A DNA stretch of 64,000 nucleotides, from positions 9,176,001 through 9,240,000 of the forward strand of contig CM057136.1 in the NCBI GenBank assembly GCA_029964075.1, read 5' to 3'. The first letter of the stretch is position 1. The number at the start of each line of letters is the position of its first letter. Made by a program: the position numbers and the translations under genes. The notes under the pieces are model-generated. The model worked only from the letters and a program-made list of their open reading frames with translations. It did no database searches and was not told where the DNA came from. This DNA is from Patiria pectinifera. Its lineage: Eukaryota; Echinodermata; Asteroidea; Valvatida; Asterinidae. Below, piece by piece: positions 21,740 to 33,327 of the stretch.

Positions 21740-22666
21740 CTAATTAAACAGATTTGGTGGGATCCTAATATAACGGCGGTAAGCGCCCGACTTCCAACGC
21801 CCCATAGCTTTCACATCCCCCTCGGCGACACCAGCCATAGCTGCTGATGTAGCTGCACCGATGCGAAAAGAGTGCGACGTGAACCTTTTATCAGAAAGCC
21901 CAACAAAATCTAGGGCACGACGGAGGACCGCCGTGAACTGAGAACGCGTTACAGCAGAGCCGTCAAAATGGGCCAGAAAAGGAACAAAAAAGGTTGAGCA
22001 ACAGCCAATAAACGCCCGAGCCGCCCGCACCGGGCAAAGCCGTACATCATCATTCGACAATGCCGGAATGGAAATAACATGGCCATTTCCATACTGGTCC
22101 GTTTTGGAACGCCGCACTACTAATTCCACCCGAAGCTGCCCCTCTAACACAGAAACATCAGACCGGGCTAGTGGGGCAGGCTCGCGGCGAGACTGGGCAG
22201 TGAGCTCACCCACGCGAAGAAAACCGTAAAAGGCAAACAGAAAAGCCACTTGAAAAAGTCGAGACTCAAAAAGATTCGTACACACTACATCCAACACCGG
22301 TACAATGCGCTTCAAGATGTCGAAAGTTATGGGGCGGCGCCTGTCCCGACGAGAGTTGCGCCGGCGACAACCTTCCAATAGACGCTTAACCAAAAAATGC
22401 TTAGTCACGTCCGGAAAGCCGAACAGTTGCAAATTGGAGGAAACGCCGGACACATACGACGCGATGGAAGCGGGCGCATAGCCAGAAACAGACAAAAATG
22501 CAATGAACTGCACCAATTGTTGTAAAGACGGACAACGCTCGGAATCAAAATTGTGGCGATCGCTAAAACATCGAAAAAGACTCCAAGCTCGCTTATATAA
22601 TGAATGCGTACGGGGTGCAAGTGAGTCTTGCAAAAGACCTTGAACTTCTAACTGTAACTGCTCCAC
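21740..22666 (-). CDS. Tyrosine recombinase of the Ngaro-like element
   Basis: An uninterrupted 308-codon minus-strand frame. N-terminal helical core-binding region (residues ~1-110), then the catalytic domain: FAFYGFLRVGEL (first Arg), HSFRIGAAT (His-x-x-Arg) and GRWKSGAYRRYIR (nucleophile Tyr). It would insert or excise circular element DNA by strand exchange, as known for DIRS-like elements. It overlaps the RNase H frame by 19 bases. All catalytic residues are visible, so this frame may be functional although the element as a whole is damaged. Confidence 0.85.
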   Translation of the reverse strand: MEQLQLEVQGLLQDSLAPRTHSLYKRAWSLFRCFSDRHNFDSERCPSLQQLVQFIAFLSVSGYAPASIASYVSGVSSNLQLFGFPDVTKHFLVKRLLEGCRRRNSRRDRRRPITFDILKRIVPVLDVVCTNLFESRLFQVAFLFAFYGFLRVGELTAQSRREPAPLARSDVSVLEGQLRVELVVRRSKTDQYGNGHVISIPALSNDDVRLCPVRAARAFIGCCSTFFVPFLAHFDGSAVTRSQFTAVLRRALDFVGLSDKRFTSHSFRIGAATSAAMAGVAEGDVKAMGRWKSGAYRRYIRIPPNLFN

Positions 22667-24080
22667 AGGTTGGCGGGCAAGGGAGTCATATCGCAGTCTG
22701 CATTGGGGGCGAGATGACGAAAACGTGTCATCTGGAAACGGGAAAGAGCGTCAGCAACGCCATTAGCAAGGCCTGGCACATGGTGAGATTTGAACTGAAC
22801 ATTACATGTCAAACACTGAACCACCAATGTACGCACCAGTTGCATAATTAACGGGCACTTAGACGTTTGTCTATTGATGATACTAACTACAGCCTGGTTA
22901 TCACACCAAAAAATTACTCGCTTGATGCGCAAATGCTCACCCCACAACAGTAATGCAAGAGTGATGGGAAACAACTCGAGAAATGCTATCCAATAACGTC
23001 TCGATTTGATAAACTCGGGCCATTTACCATGAGTCCAACTCCCATCCAAAAAAGCCCCAAACCCAATCTCTGCAGACGCATCGGTGTACAGGTGTAAATG
23101 GTCGTTATTAAGCCAAACTGACGCTGGAAAGAAAACCGTGCCATTAAAATGCAGCAAGAACTGCTGCCAAACCTGCAAATCAGCTCGAGCACCATGCGAA
23201 ATACGAATTCTATGATGAGGCTTGGATACACCCTTAGTTAAATCATGTAACCGGCGAAGAAAAGCCCTACCCGGCAATACAGCCCTACAAAGGAAATTCA
23301 AACTGCCCAGCAATGATTGGAGATCATGTAGGGTAAGTTTTCTCTTGCTAAGCGAACTGCAAGCTTGTGGTTGATTGCAACCAGTTTGTCAGGTGGAATT
23401 CGTACCTGTTGGGCTAGTGTATCAATTTCGAGCCCCAGAAACGTTAAGCAAGTGGTGGGACCCTCAGTTTTATCCTCTGCTAACGGGACCCCAAACTGAT
23501 CACAAACTACTTGAAAAGCCTTGAGGGAACGTGCGCACTCGGGAGATGTGCTTGGTCCCATAAACAAGAAATCATCAAGATAATGCAGAATACGTGGCGA
23601 TTGTGCTGCCTTACGAGTACAATATTCAAGGAACGTACTAAAACGCTCGAAGGTAACATATGATATAGAACAACCCATAGGCATACACTTATCATAAAAG
23701 ATCATGCCGTCGTGAGAAACACCTAAGAACTCAAAATCGTCAGGGTGAACGGGGAGCAAACGAAATGCAGATTTGATATCCGATTTGGCCAGAAGGGCAC
23801 CCTGATCTAAGTTAGATAGCATGGTTATGGCGTCATCGAAACCTGTGTAATTAACGACAGTGATTGCCGGGTCAATAAAGTCATTTACTGAATTTCCAAC
23901 TGGAGAAGACAGATTATGAATTAATCGAAACTCCCCAGGAGTCTGTTTTGGAACAAGACCTACAGGTGAACAACGTAAATGAGGGAAAGGCTCAGACTCA
24001 AACGGGCCAGCCACACGACCCAGTTCAACTTCGCGATCAATTTTAGATTGTAATATTGTGGGATTTTTGCAAGCTGACAA
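22648..24080 (-). pseudogene. Reverse transcriptase-RNase H of the Ngaro-like element, frameshifted
   Basis: Frame 24080-23298 carries RT: EFRLIHNLS, AKSDIKSAFRLLPVHP (first Asp), MPMGCSISYVTFE and HYLDDFLFMG (the YxDD active site). Frame 23313-22648 continues with RNase H: LHLYTDASAEIGFG, an FLELFPITLAL segment with the Glu, WCDNQAVV and VADALSRFQ (last Asp). The two frames overlap at 23298-23313 where a single reading should continue, so a frameshift breaks the polyprotein. A programmed shift cannot be excluded, but no slippery sequence was recognised. Confidence 0.8.
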
Positions 24081-24149
24081 TGAATTACGAGCAGAGAAGC
24101 TTGCCCTAGGCCCTGAATAGCCAAGCCCTAAAAACCCTGTGAAAAACCC

Positions 24150-25307
24150 TCAGTCAACAAAACTGCATCTTGCCGATTCGTGTAGGTGCGTAAGAATGGC
24201 AGCATCTTTCTTAGCTTTACTGGGGTTTGCGCCAGCTGCCGCGGGGCGTGCTGTGGCGCGAATTGCTTGGTTTCCCCTACAACGAAATGCTGGGTGGCCG
24301 CCCGCCTGGCAGGCGGAGCAACGGTGTGCGAAACGGCAAGTGGCACGGACACAGCATCCCCTGTTAAAATCATTGCATGTGAGTTTACTGGTGGGAAGGG
24401 AGGTTGCACGTCCTGTGCCGAAACCAAACCCGAGACCGGTACGGTCACGTTGCTGGAAGGGACGAAAATTATGCGGCTGACTAACAGCCGGAGTACCGAG
24501 AAGAGCAAGCCACAGTTCAGCATCTATGCTGGCCCAGGAACGAGAAGGCATACGCGCTTGCCGCAATCAAAACTGCACATCATAATCCCACCAGCCATAG
24601 CCAGCATGTCGGAAAGCAGCAGAGCGGATGGTATCCGCATATTTTAGCAATTGGCGGGCATGCGTAGGGTGTCGCATCAAATATAACGATGCAAAAACTA
24701 GAAAAGCAGATGTCCACTGTTCGATTGACATTATTCTAGGAGCCTGCTTATGAGGACGAATCTGCCAAGCCGGCGACTCATTGGACCCGATCATAAAAAC
24801 AGTATCATCCAAAGAAATATCAGCACCCGAACCACGCAGGGACTTCAAAAGTGCGCCAAACTCAACAAACTCCCCTTTCCAAATTTTTTCCTGCACATTT
24901 TGTGGCACTCCAGACCCAAGATCATCACACACACTAGTTAAAGTGACATCATTAGCAAAAGAGGACGATGCAATTGAAGAAGTGATCGGGGCCGAACTTA
25001 CAGACAGTGATGGAAATGGGGAAGATATGGTCACAATGGACTTACCCAACTCCGCATTGGACGAGCTTCCTCCGGGCCGACTGACGGTGGGTGGAGCGGC
25101 AAGCAAATTCACCTCGTCCATACTCCCCTGGCCGCCCGTAGCCAAGGGAACCGCGGGAACCGCGTCCATCTCGCCCGTACTCGCAGTCGCACTTCCACTG
25201 GCGACCGGCGGTGCTGGTTGGGAGGACGAGCGGGGCCGTCCCCGAGACCGTTTCGCTCCATCCGCCGGCCCAGAGGCAGCTTGTCGCTTGGACTTAGAGC
25301 GAGGCAT
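24150..25307 (-). pseudogene. Gag of the Ngaro-like element, in-frame stop
   Basis: Starts at ATG 25307 with a basic Arg/Lys-rich segment (SKSKRQAASG, KRSRGRPRSS), then a Ser/Pro/Ala-rich region. The conserved part includes WTSAFLVFASLYLMRHP, LLKYADTIRSAAF and GWWDYDVQF, followed at 24567-24569 by TGA. The same frame carries on past the stop with SRSWASIDAELWLALLG and a Cys/His cluster (C-x7-C-x4-C-x3-H-x-C-x2-C) near residue 340. The stop lies where a CpG-containing Arg codon would fit, suggesting C-to-T decay. Gag of this type packages RNA; this copy is broken. Confidence 0.75.
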
Positions 25308-25330
25308 AATGAAAAATCACGAACGCAGAA

Positions 25331-28149
25331 CTAAGCTCAAGAAAGCCGGAAAATAAATTTTTCAGAATTTCTATGCAAACGAAATAAATTGGGTATAACT
25401 TCACCCTTTGGCTGCTCAAGCAATCATGAAGTTTGCTCGTAAAACCTTGGTAGATATAGTCCAACCGCCCGTCAGTTTGGCAAGCCAAGGTAATAAAACA
25501 TTTTGTCTTGCGGTCAAATCTTGAGGGCCACCTTTCGACCCCTACCTGACCAGCCTCAGTGTCCAGCTGGGATAAATTATTTGAAGCCAAAGTTATGGCC
25601 TCAAATCGATTGTATTACTGTTTCTTGAAACGGCAAAAAAACATATTCTTCTACAAATTGTGGCCATTACCTTCAAGCCCATTAAATTAAATGAATATGG
25701 AGTAGAAGACATGATAGAGAAAGTTCGGCATATCTTTTCTCATTTAATAAAAGCACTTTAGATAGAGTGTAAGCGTGCACCTGCAGTGTTGTGTTAATTG
25801 TCTCTAGATATCATTTATTACTGTGAGTGATCTTTTAAGGTGTCTCACGGCTTTTCGTGTATATTTCAAGACTACATTTGTGCTGGTCCCAGAGGGCAAG
25901 CCTAGTGACAGTGCTCTTAGCACTTATCTAGCATACATGCTCGCACTGACTGACCGACCGCCTGTACCGGACTGACTGTCTCTTGTGATTTAGCCTTTAA
26001 TAAGCCAGACCTGACCCGACCCGACCAAACCTGACCTTTCTTTCTCCTAATGAGCCTTTAAAATGCTATCTGCCAAAATACATTTGCCGATTGCAGCGAA
26101 TTTTTGGCAGGATCTTTCTCGACCGAACTCCTACCTGAGATGATGACAAGCATTTCGTCAGGGACACCACGAAGCAACACCGATGTACATACCAGTAAAA
26201 CTAGCAATCGGGGAAACGGCATCTAAAGTTGAACGCCTTCTAAGGTAACACTTTGCGTCGAAACTGCAGAGTATTTTCAATTCGGTTTCTCGTTGATGAC
26301 ACTTGATGTATTGAATTTGTAAGAGAAAAAGGGTGAGTGTTAGTTCGTGAAACCGAAAAAGCTGCGAATCTCTCCCCCCAAAAAAGAAAAAAAAACAATT
26401 CACGAAGTAATACGCTTCAATGTATTAGGCCTACAACTTACACTAGGTGAGTGTTACTTCGGGTCAGCGCGCGACCTCTCATACAAGGAGAGTGTTACTT
26501 CGTGAAAACGTTTTGCTCGCATTTGAGCAGAGTGCGCGTCATACATTACAATGGTTAATTGAATTTGAGTGTTACTTCGTAAAAACGAAAATTGTCACTT
26601 GTGCGCAAAGGTTGCCATGGATAATTAGCGTAATTATTAAAGTAAAGCTCTTGGAACTTTGAAACATCGTTCGATAGTAGGCCTTGATGAATAATGTATA
26701 AAAGTAAAAAAAAAAAAAAAAAAAACGACAACAACAACAGGTAATTGAAACAAAAATATGGCATTGCGTATTTTCTCCACTAGAAATTTCCTGAGGAAAA
26801 CAGTAGATCTAACTGTTAACTGGCCAGCCCTCTTATCTATTTTAATCCTTTGCCCAAACAGAGGCTTTATAATCCTTAACACTTATACAAACACACCTCA
26901 CCATGGGGGTTGTCACTTGCTTTAAGCGCTCAGGCATGAAAACGCTGTGTATAGGGCCTACATACAGATATAATGTACAGGTACTATGTGCAGACAAAAA
27001 TTGCTCTACATGATGTAGTTGAGTTTGTTTCTGAATTCAGTAGAGGAAGTTGAACAATAGAGGACAATAATATCTTTCAATTGTTAATGCTGATCAGCTT
27101 TTTTTTTTATAAAGTGGGGGTCAGCATAAGACCAAAAAAAAAGATAGAAAATCTGACCTTTAAAACACATTTCGGTTTTACTTTGGGTCTGAAATTGAAC
27201 AGATGTAGGCCTATAGATTCATTTTGAATGTTACCTATTTTAGGGCTGTTTAAAAAATAGGTTACAAACGTTTTAATTGAGCTAAAACTGACCAAATCTG
27301 TTTCAATGTCTTGCCAAAAATGGACAATGTCTGAGGTACATGTAGTTTGTATTATGTATTTTTAACCCAATTTGTGTTACATGTATATGTTCACCCATTT
27401 CTGACCTTGAAAGAAAATTTACACTTTGGAGTGTTGAGTCAACTAACTCTTTGCTTCCTTGTATTAAAAATGTGGACCCAACCTAAACTTATCCATTCTA
27501 GGATAATTAGTGTCTGAAAATAAACTACCCCTGTCTGTTGGCTAATTTAAAAAATATTACCCTAAGTAGGATAAAAGAATTACATGCACATGATCATGAT
27601 GATTTTAATTAATAGTGGAAATAGCGTTTTGTTTATAATTTTTGGAAAATAAATACGTGGAAAATTATTTGGGGCGATGGGCGAAGTGGTTGATATTCCA
27701 TTTCAGGGGCGAAGTCAATGACCGGAATTATCGGTCGCAAATGGTGAATAAATACAATTCACTTAACATCTTTTATTGTCAATTTCACTAAAATATAAGC
27801 AAGTGCAGGCGCGGTTCTAGAACCAATATTTTTTTAGATTTCATCAACCTATAGGGTTTCTCCTTTTGGAAGTCTTTGGTAGCGTTACAGGTTGGCGTCT
27901 ACAAAGTCTATACATGTACTATGTACTATGGCAAAACCATGTCAACCAATACGAACTGAGTGGGCACCGGCACGGTACGGGTTATCGACGGTCAGACCAA
28001 AGCGGGAGCGGTCCACTACGGTGACCGGGGAGGCACCGGCAACTGGACGGGGCCAGCAAGTGTACCAGGCCGCACTACAGTTCGAACCAAAGTGTGCATG
28101 TGGCGTATCGGGTTCGATTGTCCGAATGGGCAATACGGTTCGTCAGTAT
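25331..28149. other. No gene; several short repeats
   Basis: Contains GAGTGTTACTTCGTGAAAACG-like units at 26325, 26446, 26490 and 26567, related to the foldback TIR motif; a poly-A at 26706; and a CCTGACCCGACCCGACC run near 26010. No exon or intact transposon recognised. Confidence 0.4.
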
Positions 28150-28340
28150 GACTCTTCGGTCTATCGGACCTTACTGTTGATTCGGACTATCGGACCTTAT
28201 TGTCGATTCGGACTATCGGACCTTACTGTTGATTCGGACTATCGGACCTTATTGTCGATTCGGACTATCGGACCTTACTGTCGATTCGGACCATCGGACC
28301 ATCATAAAGTCTTTTCGGACTATCGAACCTTTGGACTATT
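28150..28340. repeat. ~52-bp (2 x 26) tandem repeat, TTCGGACTATCGGACCTTA
   Basis: About six 26-bp units alternating ACTGTTGA and TTGTCGA. Variants (TTCGGACTATTGAACC and similar) continue to 28345 and reappear at 30885-31105. Confidence 0.85.
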
Positions 28341-28426
28341 GAACCTTATTTTCAAGCCCGCTGGAACATACTTTTGCCAGGGGGTGCTGGAATTTCTAAA
28401 GGACGGACAAAATTAATGCGAACGCG

Positions 28427-28528
28427 GAGCGCAAAGCCCTTACGGCGTGGCTTAAAGGACCCCTAAAAGTTTTGGAAAAATGGATGCTCTGTGGTGCAAT
28501 ATGAGGCGATTCCTAGCCACTTTCATAT
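28427..28528. repeat. Diverged internal fragment of the CAAGGGCGGATCCAG MITE
   Basis: Resembles 31438-31535: shared TACGGCGTGG, GATGCTCTGT and GAGGCAAT-like blocks. A second piece lies at 28796-28860 (and in the duplicate at 29876-29940). Confidence 0.55.
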
Positions 28529-29606
28529 GACTTTTTTAGCAAACGTTTTTTGAGATTATAAAGACAATTTATTTCACTTTTTTGTTTAGAATATACTGTT
28601 GCTCTTATAACGTTTCTACCGTCTGAAAAGTCGAAAACCCTGTATTTTTATCTCCCAAGTTCTTTGTTCCATTTAATTCTGGACAAAGTATTGTATCATT
28701 ATGCATGACATCGCATGTAAATATTATTGTTGCCAGGCTGCTTTCTTACATTTAGTAAATTCCGTCGTGTATGTTTTGTTTTATTTTCCGAGCCCTTACA
28801 GCGTGGGGCCACAGGGCCAGGGGCCTGCTTTAAGGCCCCTGAAAATGTTGGATTCTGGATGCACTGTGATGAAATATACTGAAGTAGGCCTATATACTTA
28901 AACTTATAAAACCCGAAAGGGTGTTTTTGGTTCAAGTTAAAACAAAATGCACCGGAAGCGGGTGAATTTCTGTTCATAAAAATATTCACATAGGCCTAAA
29001 CGATGTAGCTCTTGATATATTTGCAGTGTTATTTGTTTGTTACAGGGAATGGCAAATATAAAAGACTAACAGACCAAATGCATCTTTATGTTTATGAACG
29101 GTAGGTGGCAAGTTTGCGGCTAGGCAAGGATTTATCGGTCTACTGAGTTTTTATGAGAACAAAACTTGCAAAGGGTAACACATGAATAGCTTTTTTATTA
29201 AAACGAAACTACACTGGAACTAGTTTCAATGGAAGCCCGTCCCACTCCTATTAGGTTGGGATGTGTGTGAACCTTGATATTTGTTAACGTTGAGTACAGA
29301 ATGCTAGCAACGTCATTGAAACTTTTAAATGAAAAGAAAAACCTTCAGGGGAAAGGTATGAACTTTTCCCTTATTGAAAGATCGAATGAAAAAAATCGTG
29401 GCAAGCATAATCAACTTTGCCACCATTATCATGGCCGAGGTTATTTTTTTCGGGTCTAAGCTTCCATAATGGCGGAAATATTATAAACATGTCATGATTT
29501 TAGATACATTGAGAGAAATATCGATTCTGCACTGCCTGAAAATTTAGAAAACACCACCTCCTGATATTTTACAGTGTTACTTTGTGCTAGACGTTCGAAG
29601 CGCCGC
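28529..29606. repeat. 1.08-kb tandem duplication, first copy
   Basis: Starts GACTTTTTTAGCAAACG and ends CGAAGCGCCGCG. Direct repeat of 29607-30665 with very few substitutions and small indels. Non-coding; open frames on either strand are shared only because the copies are recent. Confidence 0.9.
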
Positions 29607-30665
29607 GACTTTTTTAGCAAACGTTTTTTTGAGATTATAAAGACAATTTATTTCACGTTTTTGTTTAGAATATACTGTTGCTCGTATAACGTTTCTACTG
29701 TCTGAAAAGTCGAAAACCCTGTATTTTTATCTCCCAAGTTCTTTGTTCCATTTAATTCTGGACAAAGTATTGTATCATCATGCATGACATCGCATGTAAA
29801 TATTATTGTTACCAGGCTGCTTTCTTACATTTAGTAAATTCCGTCGTGTATGTTTTGTTTTATTTTCCGAGCCCTTACGGCGTGGGGCCACAGGGCCAGG
29901 GGCCTGCTCTAAGGCCCCTGAAAATGTTGGATTCTGGATGCACTGTGATGAAATGTACTGAAGTAATGTACTGAAGTATATACTTAAACTTATAAAACCC
30001 GAAAGGGTGTTTTTTTGGTGCAAGTTAAAACAAAATGGTTCCACTGGAAGCGGGTGAATTTCTGTTCATAAAAATATTCACATAGGCCTAAACGATGTAG
30101 CTCTTGATATATTTGCAGTGTTATTTGTTTGTTACAGGGAATGGCAAATATAAAAGACTAACAGACCAAATGCATCTTTATGTTTTTGATCGGTAGGTGG
30201 CAAGTTTGGGGCTTGGCAAGGATTTATCGGTCTACTGAGTTTTAATGAGAACAAAACTTGCAAAGGGTAACACATGAATAGCTTTTTTATTAAAACGAAA
30301 CTACACTGGAACTAGTTTCAATGGAAGCCCGTCCCACTCCTATTAGGTTGGGATGTGTGTGAACCTTGATATTTGTTAACGTTGAGTACAGAATGCTAGC
30401 AACGTCAATGAAACTTTTAAATGAAAAGAAAAACCTTCAGGGGAAAGGTATGAACTTTGCCCCTATTGAAAGATCGAATGAAAAAAATCGTGGCAAGCAT
30501 AATCAACTTTGCCACCATTGTCATGGCCGAGGTTATTTTTTTCATGATTTTTAGATACATTGAGAGAAATATCGATTCTGCAGTCTGCACTGCCTGAAAA
30601 TTTAGAAAATACCTCCTCCTGATATTTTAGAGTGTTACTTTGTGCTAGACGTTCGAAGCGCCGCG
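29607..30665. repeat. 1.08-kb tandem duplication, second copy
   Basis: Second unit of the duplication, abutting the first. The 3' edge is GTTCGAAGCGCCGCG at about 30665, after which sequence is unique. Confidence 0.9.
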
Positions 30666-30884
30666 CTTAGCCGCGGCAAAACTAGAAACGAACAAAACGA
30701 AGGAGATATTTTTAGAGCAAGCATAATGTATAGCGCAGCGGCGCAATTTCAACGTCGTAGAACACTGCTGGCTGGAACACATTTTTGCCCGGGAGTAGGG
30801 GGTGCTGAAGCATATTTCAGCACCCCAATCCAAAAAGTCGGGGGTGCTGCAGCCACCTCCCGTTCCCGCGGGCTTGTTATTTTC

Positions 30885-31105
30885 GTTTTGGACTATTGAA
30901 CCTTCGGACTGATTAACCTTATGCTAAATTCGGACTATCGAACCTTCGGATAAATAAACCTTCAGACTGATGAACCTTCGGATTAACGAACCTTATTTCA
31001 TTTTCGGACTAACGAACCCCCCTTATGGAAATTGTGTGCATTTGAACTATCGATCCTTCGGACTAAAGAACCTTCGGACTATTGGACCTTCGGACTATCG
31101 GGCGG
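30885..31105. repeat. Degenerate CGGACTATCGAACCTT repeats
   Basis: Irregular units such as TTCGGACTATCGAACCTTCG and TTCGGATTAACGAACC, related to 28150-28340 and separated from it by the tandem duplication. Confidence 0.75.
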
Positions 31106-31360
31106 CCCCCGTTTGTAATACATTGTTAAAAGACGTATCATCACCATTTCCGGCTACTCTGTTAATCTATTTCAGGTTACCACGTTCCTTTCTGTCTGGC
31201 TCCTAACCCATACCTCATTACCCGTAATATACAGCACATATTAGAATGTCTTCCAGCCATAGTAAATGGTCAAAACAAATGGATGTGGTAAAGACCAAAT
31301 TCAAGGAGCCGCACAATTTCACACAATTTATTTTCTGCGTGACAAATACCGTCATTGTAG

Positions 31361-31676
31361 CAAGGGCGGATCCAGAACACAATTTTTTTGGGGGGCCAAA
31401 AAAAATGTTGGTCCCCCCAAAAAGTGGGTCTAAAAAAATACGGCGTGGGGTTCGGGGCCCGCTTAAGGGCCCCGAAAAATTGTTGGATTCTAGATGCTCT
31501 GTTGTGCGATCTGAGGCAATTTCTGACCACTTTAACCATTTTTTTTGAGCAAAAAGATGGTGGTGTACTCATTGCCTGCCTTTATTGCGGTGTCACATTA
31601 AAAAAAAAATTGGTTTCGTTTTTCGGGGGGGGGGGCATGGCCCCCTTTGCCCCCCCCCCCCCTGGATCCGCCCTTG
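31361..31676. mobile_element. hAT-like MITE, CAAGGGCGGATCCAG ends, copy 1
   Basis: TIRs CAAGGGCGGATCCAG / CTGGATCCGCCCTTG, flanked by perfect 8-bp CATTGTAG duplications (31353-31360, 31677-31684). Internal G and C homopolymers; no coding capacity. 316 bp. Confidence 0.9.
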
Positions 31677-31684
31677 CATTGTAG

Positions 31685-33055
31685 CACTTTTGTCCGTAAT
31701 CAAAAATGCTTAGATTTTTCAAGAAAATTTGAAAATAGTGACGTCACTGCAACAGCAAATCAGCTTATTGTTACTTAAATGTCACTGATTATATCACTCT
31801 TCAATTGCCTGACCCTCAAAACATCAAATTAATTACTTGGAATCTCATCACAATGCTTCACGACCTTATTTTCTACAATTAATTACTGTACGAGCTCGGT
31901 AGTATGTTGTGACGTCATTATTACGTCATAAAGTACCCTTCCTGTCATCTGATTTTTTGCATCCTACCCTATTTTTGATCGTAACACATTGGCAAAGCTT
32001 TGGTGAAAAAATGGTGCTTTTAAATACCATGTAACGATCCTTAGCATTTTTGTTACTAATGTAGCTCGCTATAAGATGCCTCACTTTTCCGCTTATCTTT
32101 GGAACAAGTTTAAACATATTTATGATACTAATAATCAATTACAAAAACTCTTTTGGCATAGAATTTGAACTTTTCTCTCGAACTTCAAAACAATATCTCA
32201 CAATACCATATACTGTTTGCATGTTTAAACAAAGTGTCAATGTGACTACCCCAAATCCATGATTTTAGCCTAAAAACATGTCTTTTGACCAAAAAAGTTT
32301 TTTTTTTTGTGACCCACAAAATTAACGAAGGGTTTTCATTTCAGAACTCACTTGTTAAGCATTTTTCCTCTTATTCATTCAAATGCTACAAGTATAATTA
32401 GTGTATACCATGGAGATGCTTTGGTGAAAAAAATTGTGCTTTTGTCCACTGTGTCACGATTTTTTCACTAAGGTATAGGGGGAGACCGTTCGCATGTACA
32501 TCACAATCCTTTTTGTTAATGCACTTTTTGACAAAATTTTTGGGGGGCTACGGCAAATACTCAGGATGCATGTCTCCAAATTTGAAAACGATCAGTTGAG
32601 CACATTTTTTTGTTTTGAATTTTCAAAGTTCATAAGGATATTTGAGCCCGTGTGCATGGTCCGGTTATTATGCGTGTTAGGTTTAAGTCTCCTGTAATTC
32701 GACACCCCACAAGCCGAATGAGCTGGCAGTGCCGCCTTCGCCCGCCACGTGCACGACTTTGCTCGAAACAAAAATTGGGGCCGCCTCTAGGCTCTATAAT
32801 ACTGCGCGGAAATTATCAGCAAGTCGAGAAAAAAAATCGACTTCATCTGTATTAATTACTCGATGACTGCACATGGCATTGTTCGTTCGATGTCTCAATT
32901 GAAAGTGAGTAACATTTTGTACTGCTAAAATAGTAATTGGGTAAAAAAAAATCAGGGTGAAACTCGAAGAGAGAACGGATAGTACATTATAAGGACAGTA
33001 CTGTGAGTGCAACATGATCAAAAAAAATAGCAAGAGCAGCGCAGTCGGCGGGCTT
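31685..33055. other. No gene recognised
   Basis: AT-rich sequence. Similar sentences of sequence (GGTGAAAAAA..TGTGCTTTT) recur near 32000 and 32420, suggesting an old repeat. No exon recognised. Confidence 0.4.
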
Positions 33056-33327
33056 TGTTACAACTGATAATGTAGTAACCAACCGATAACGTATCACCAA
33101 CCGATAATGTATCACAAATTGACCGATATTGTATCACTAACCGATAATGTACCAAAAATTGACTGATAGTGTAGTAAAATTTGTATCCGATAATGTATCA
33201 CGTGTCGACGGATAATGTAACTACAAAATAACTGTATCCGATAATGTATCACCACGGAACGGATACTGTATCAACCGATAATGTATCAAAAATCAACCGA
33301 TAATGTATCAGTATTGGAAAAAGGTGG
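33056..33327. repeat. Left TIR array of copy 1
   Basis: Motif units end in TATCA, TAGTA or TACCA; one unit contains GTCGACGGATAATG. Ends at CAGTATTGGAAAAAGGTG. Mirror at 35148-35419. Confidence 0.9.

Larger units (their letters stand above)
21100..25330 (-). mobile_element. Ngaro/DIRS-order tyrosine-recombinase retrotransposon
   Basis: Minus-strand gene order gag, RT plus RNase H, tyrosine recombinase, SGNH hydrolase. The recombinase replaces the DDE integrase of other LTR-like elements, and no methyltransferase domain follows RNase H, which fits Ngaro rather than DIRS1. The termini were not resolved: 18 bp (TTGTATTACTGTTTCTT) occurs at both ~20187 and ~25611, and may be a trace of terminal repeats. 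gag and RT/RNase H are interrupted; the recombinase and hydrolase frames are open. Confidence 0.8.

Noticed and set aside
33056..33327. Short regular repeats resembling a CRISPR array
   Set aside because: Eukaryotic context, variable repeat and spacer lengths, and an exact mirror at 35148-35419 show they are transposon TIR units.
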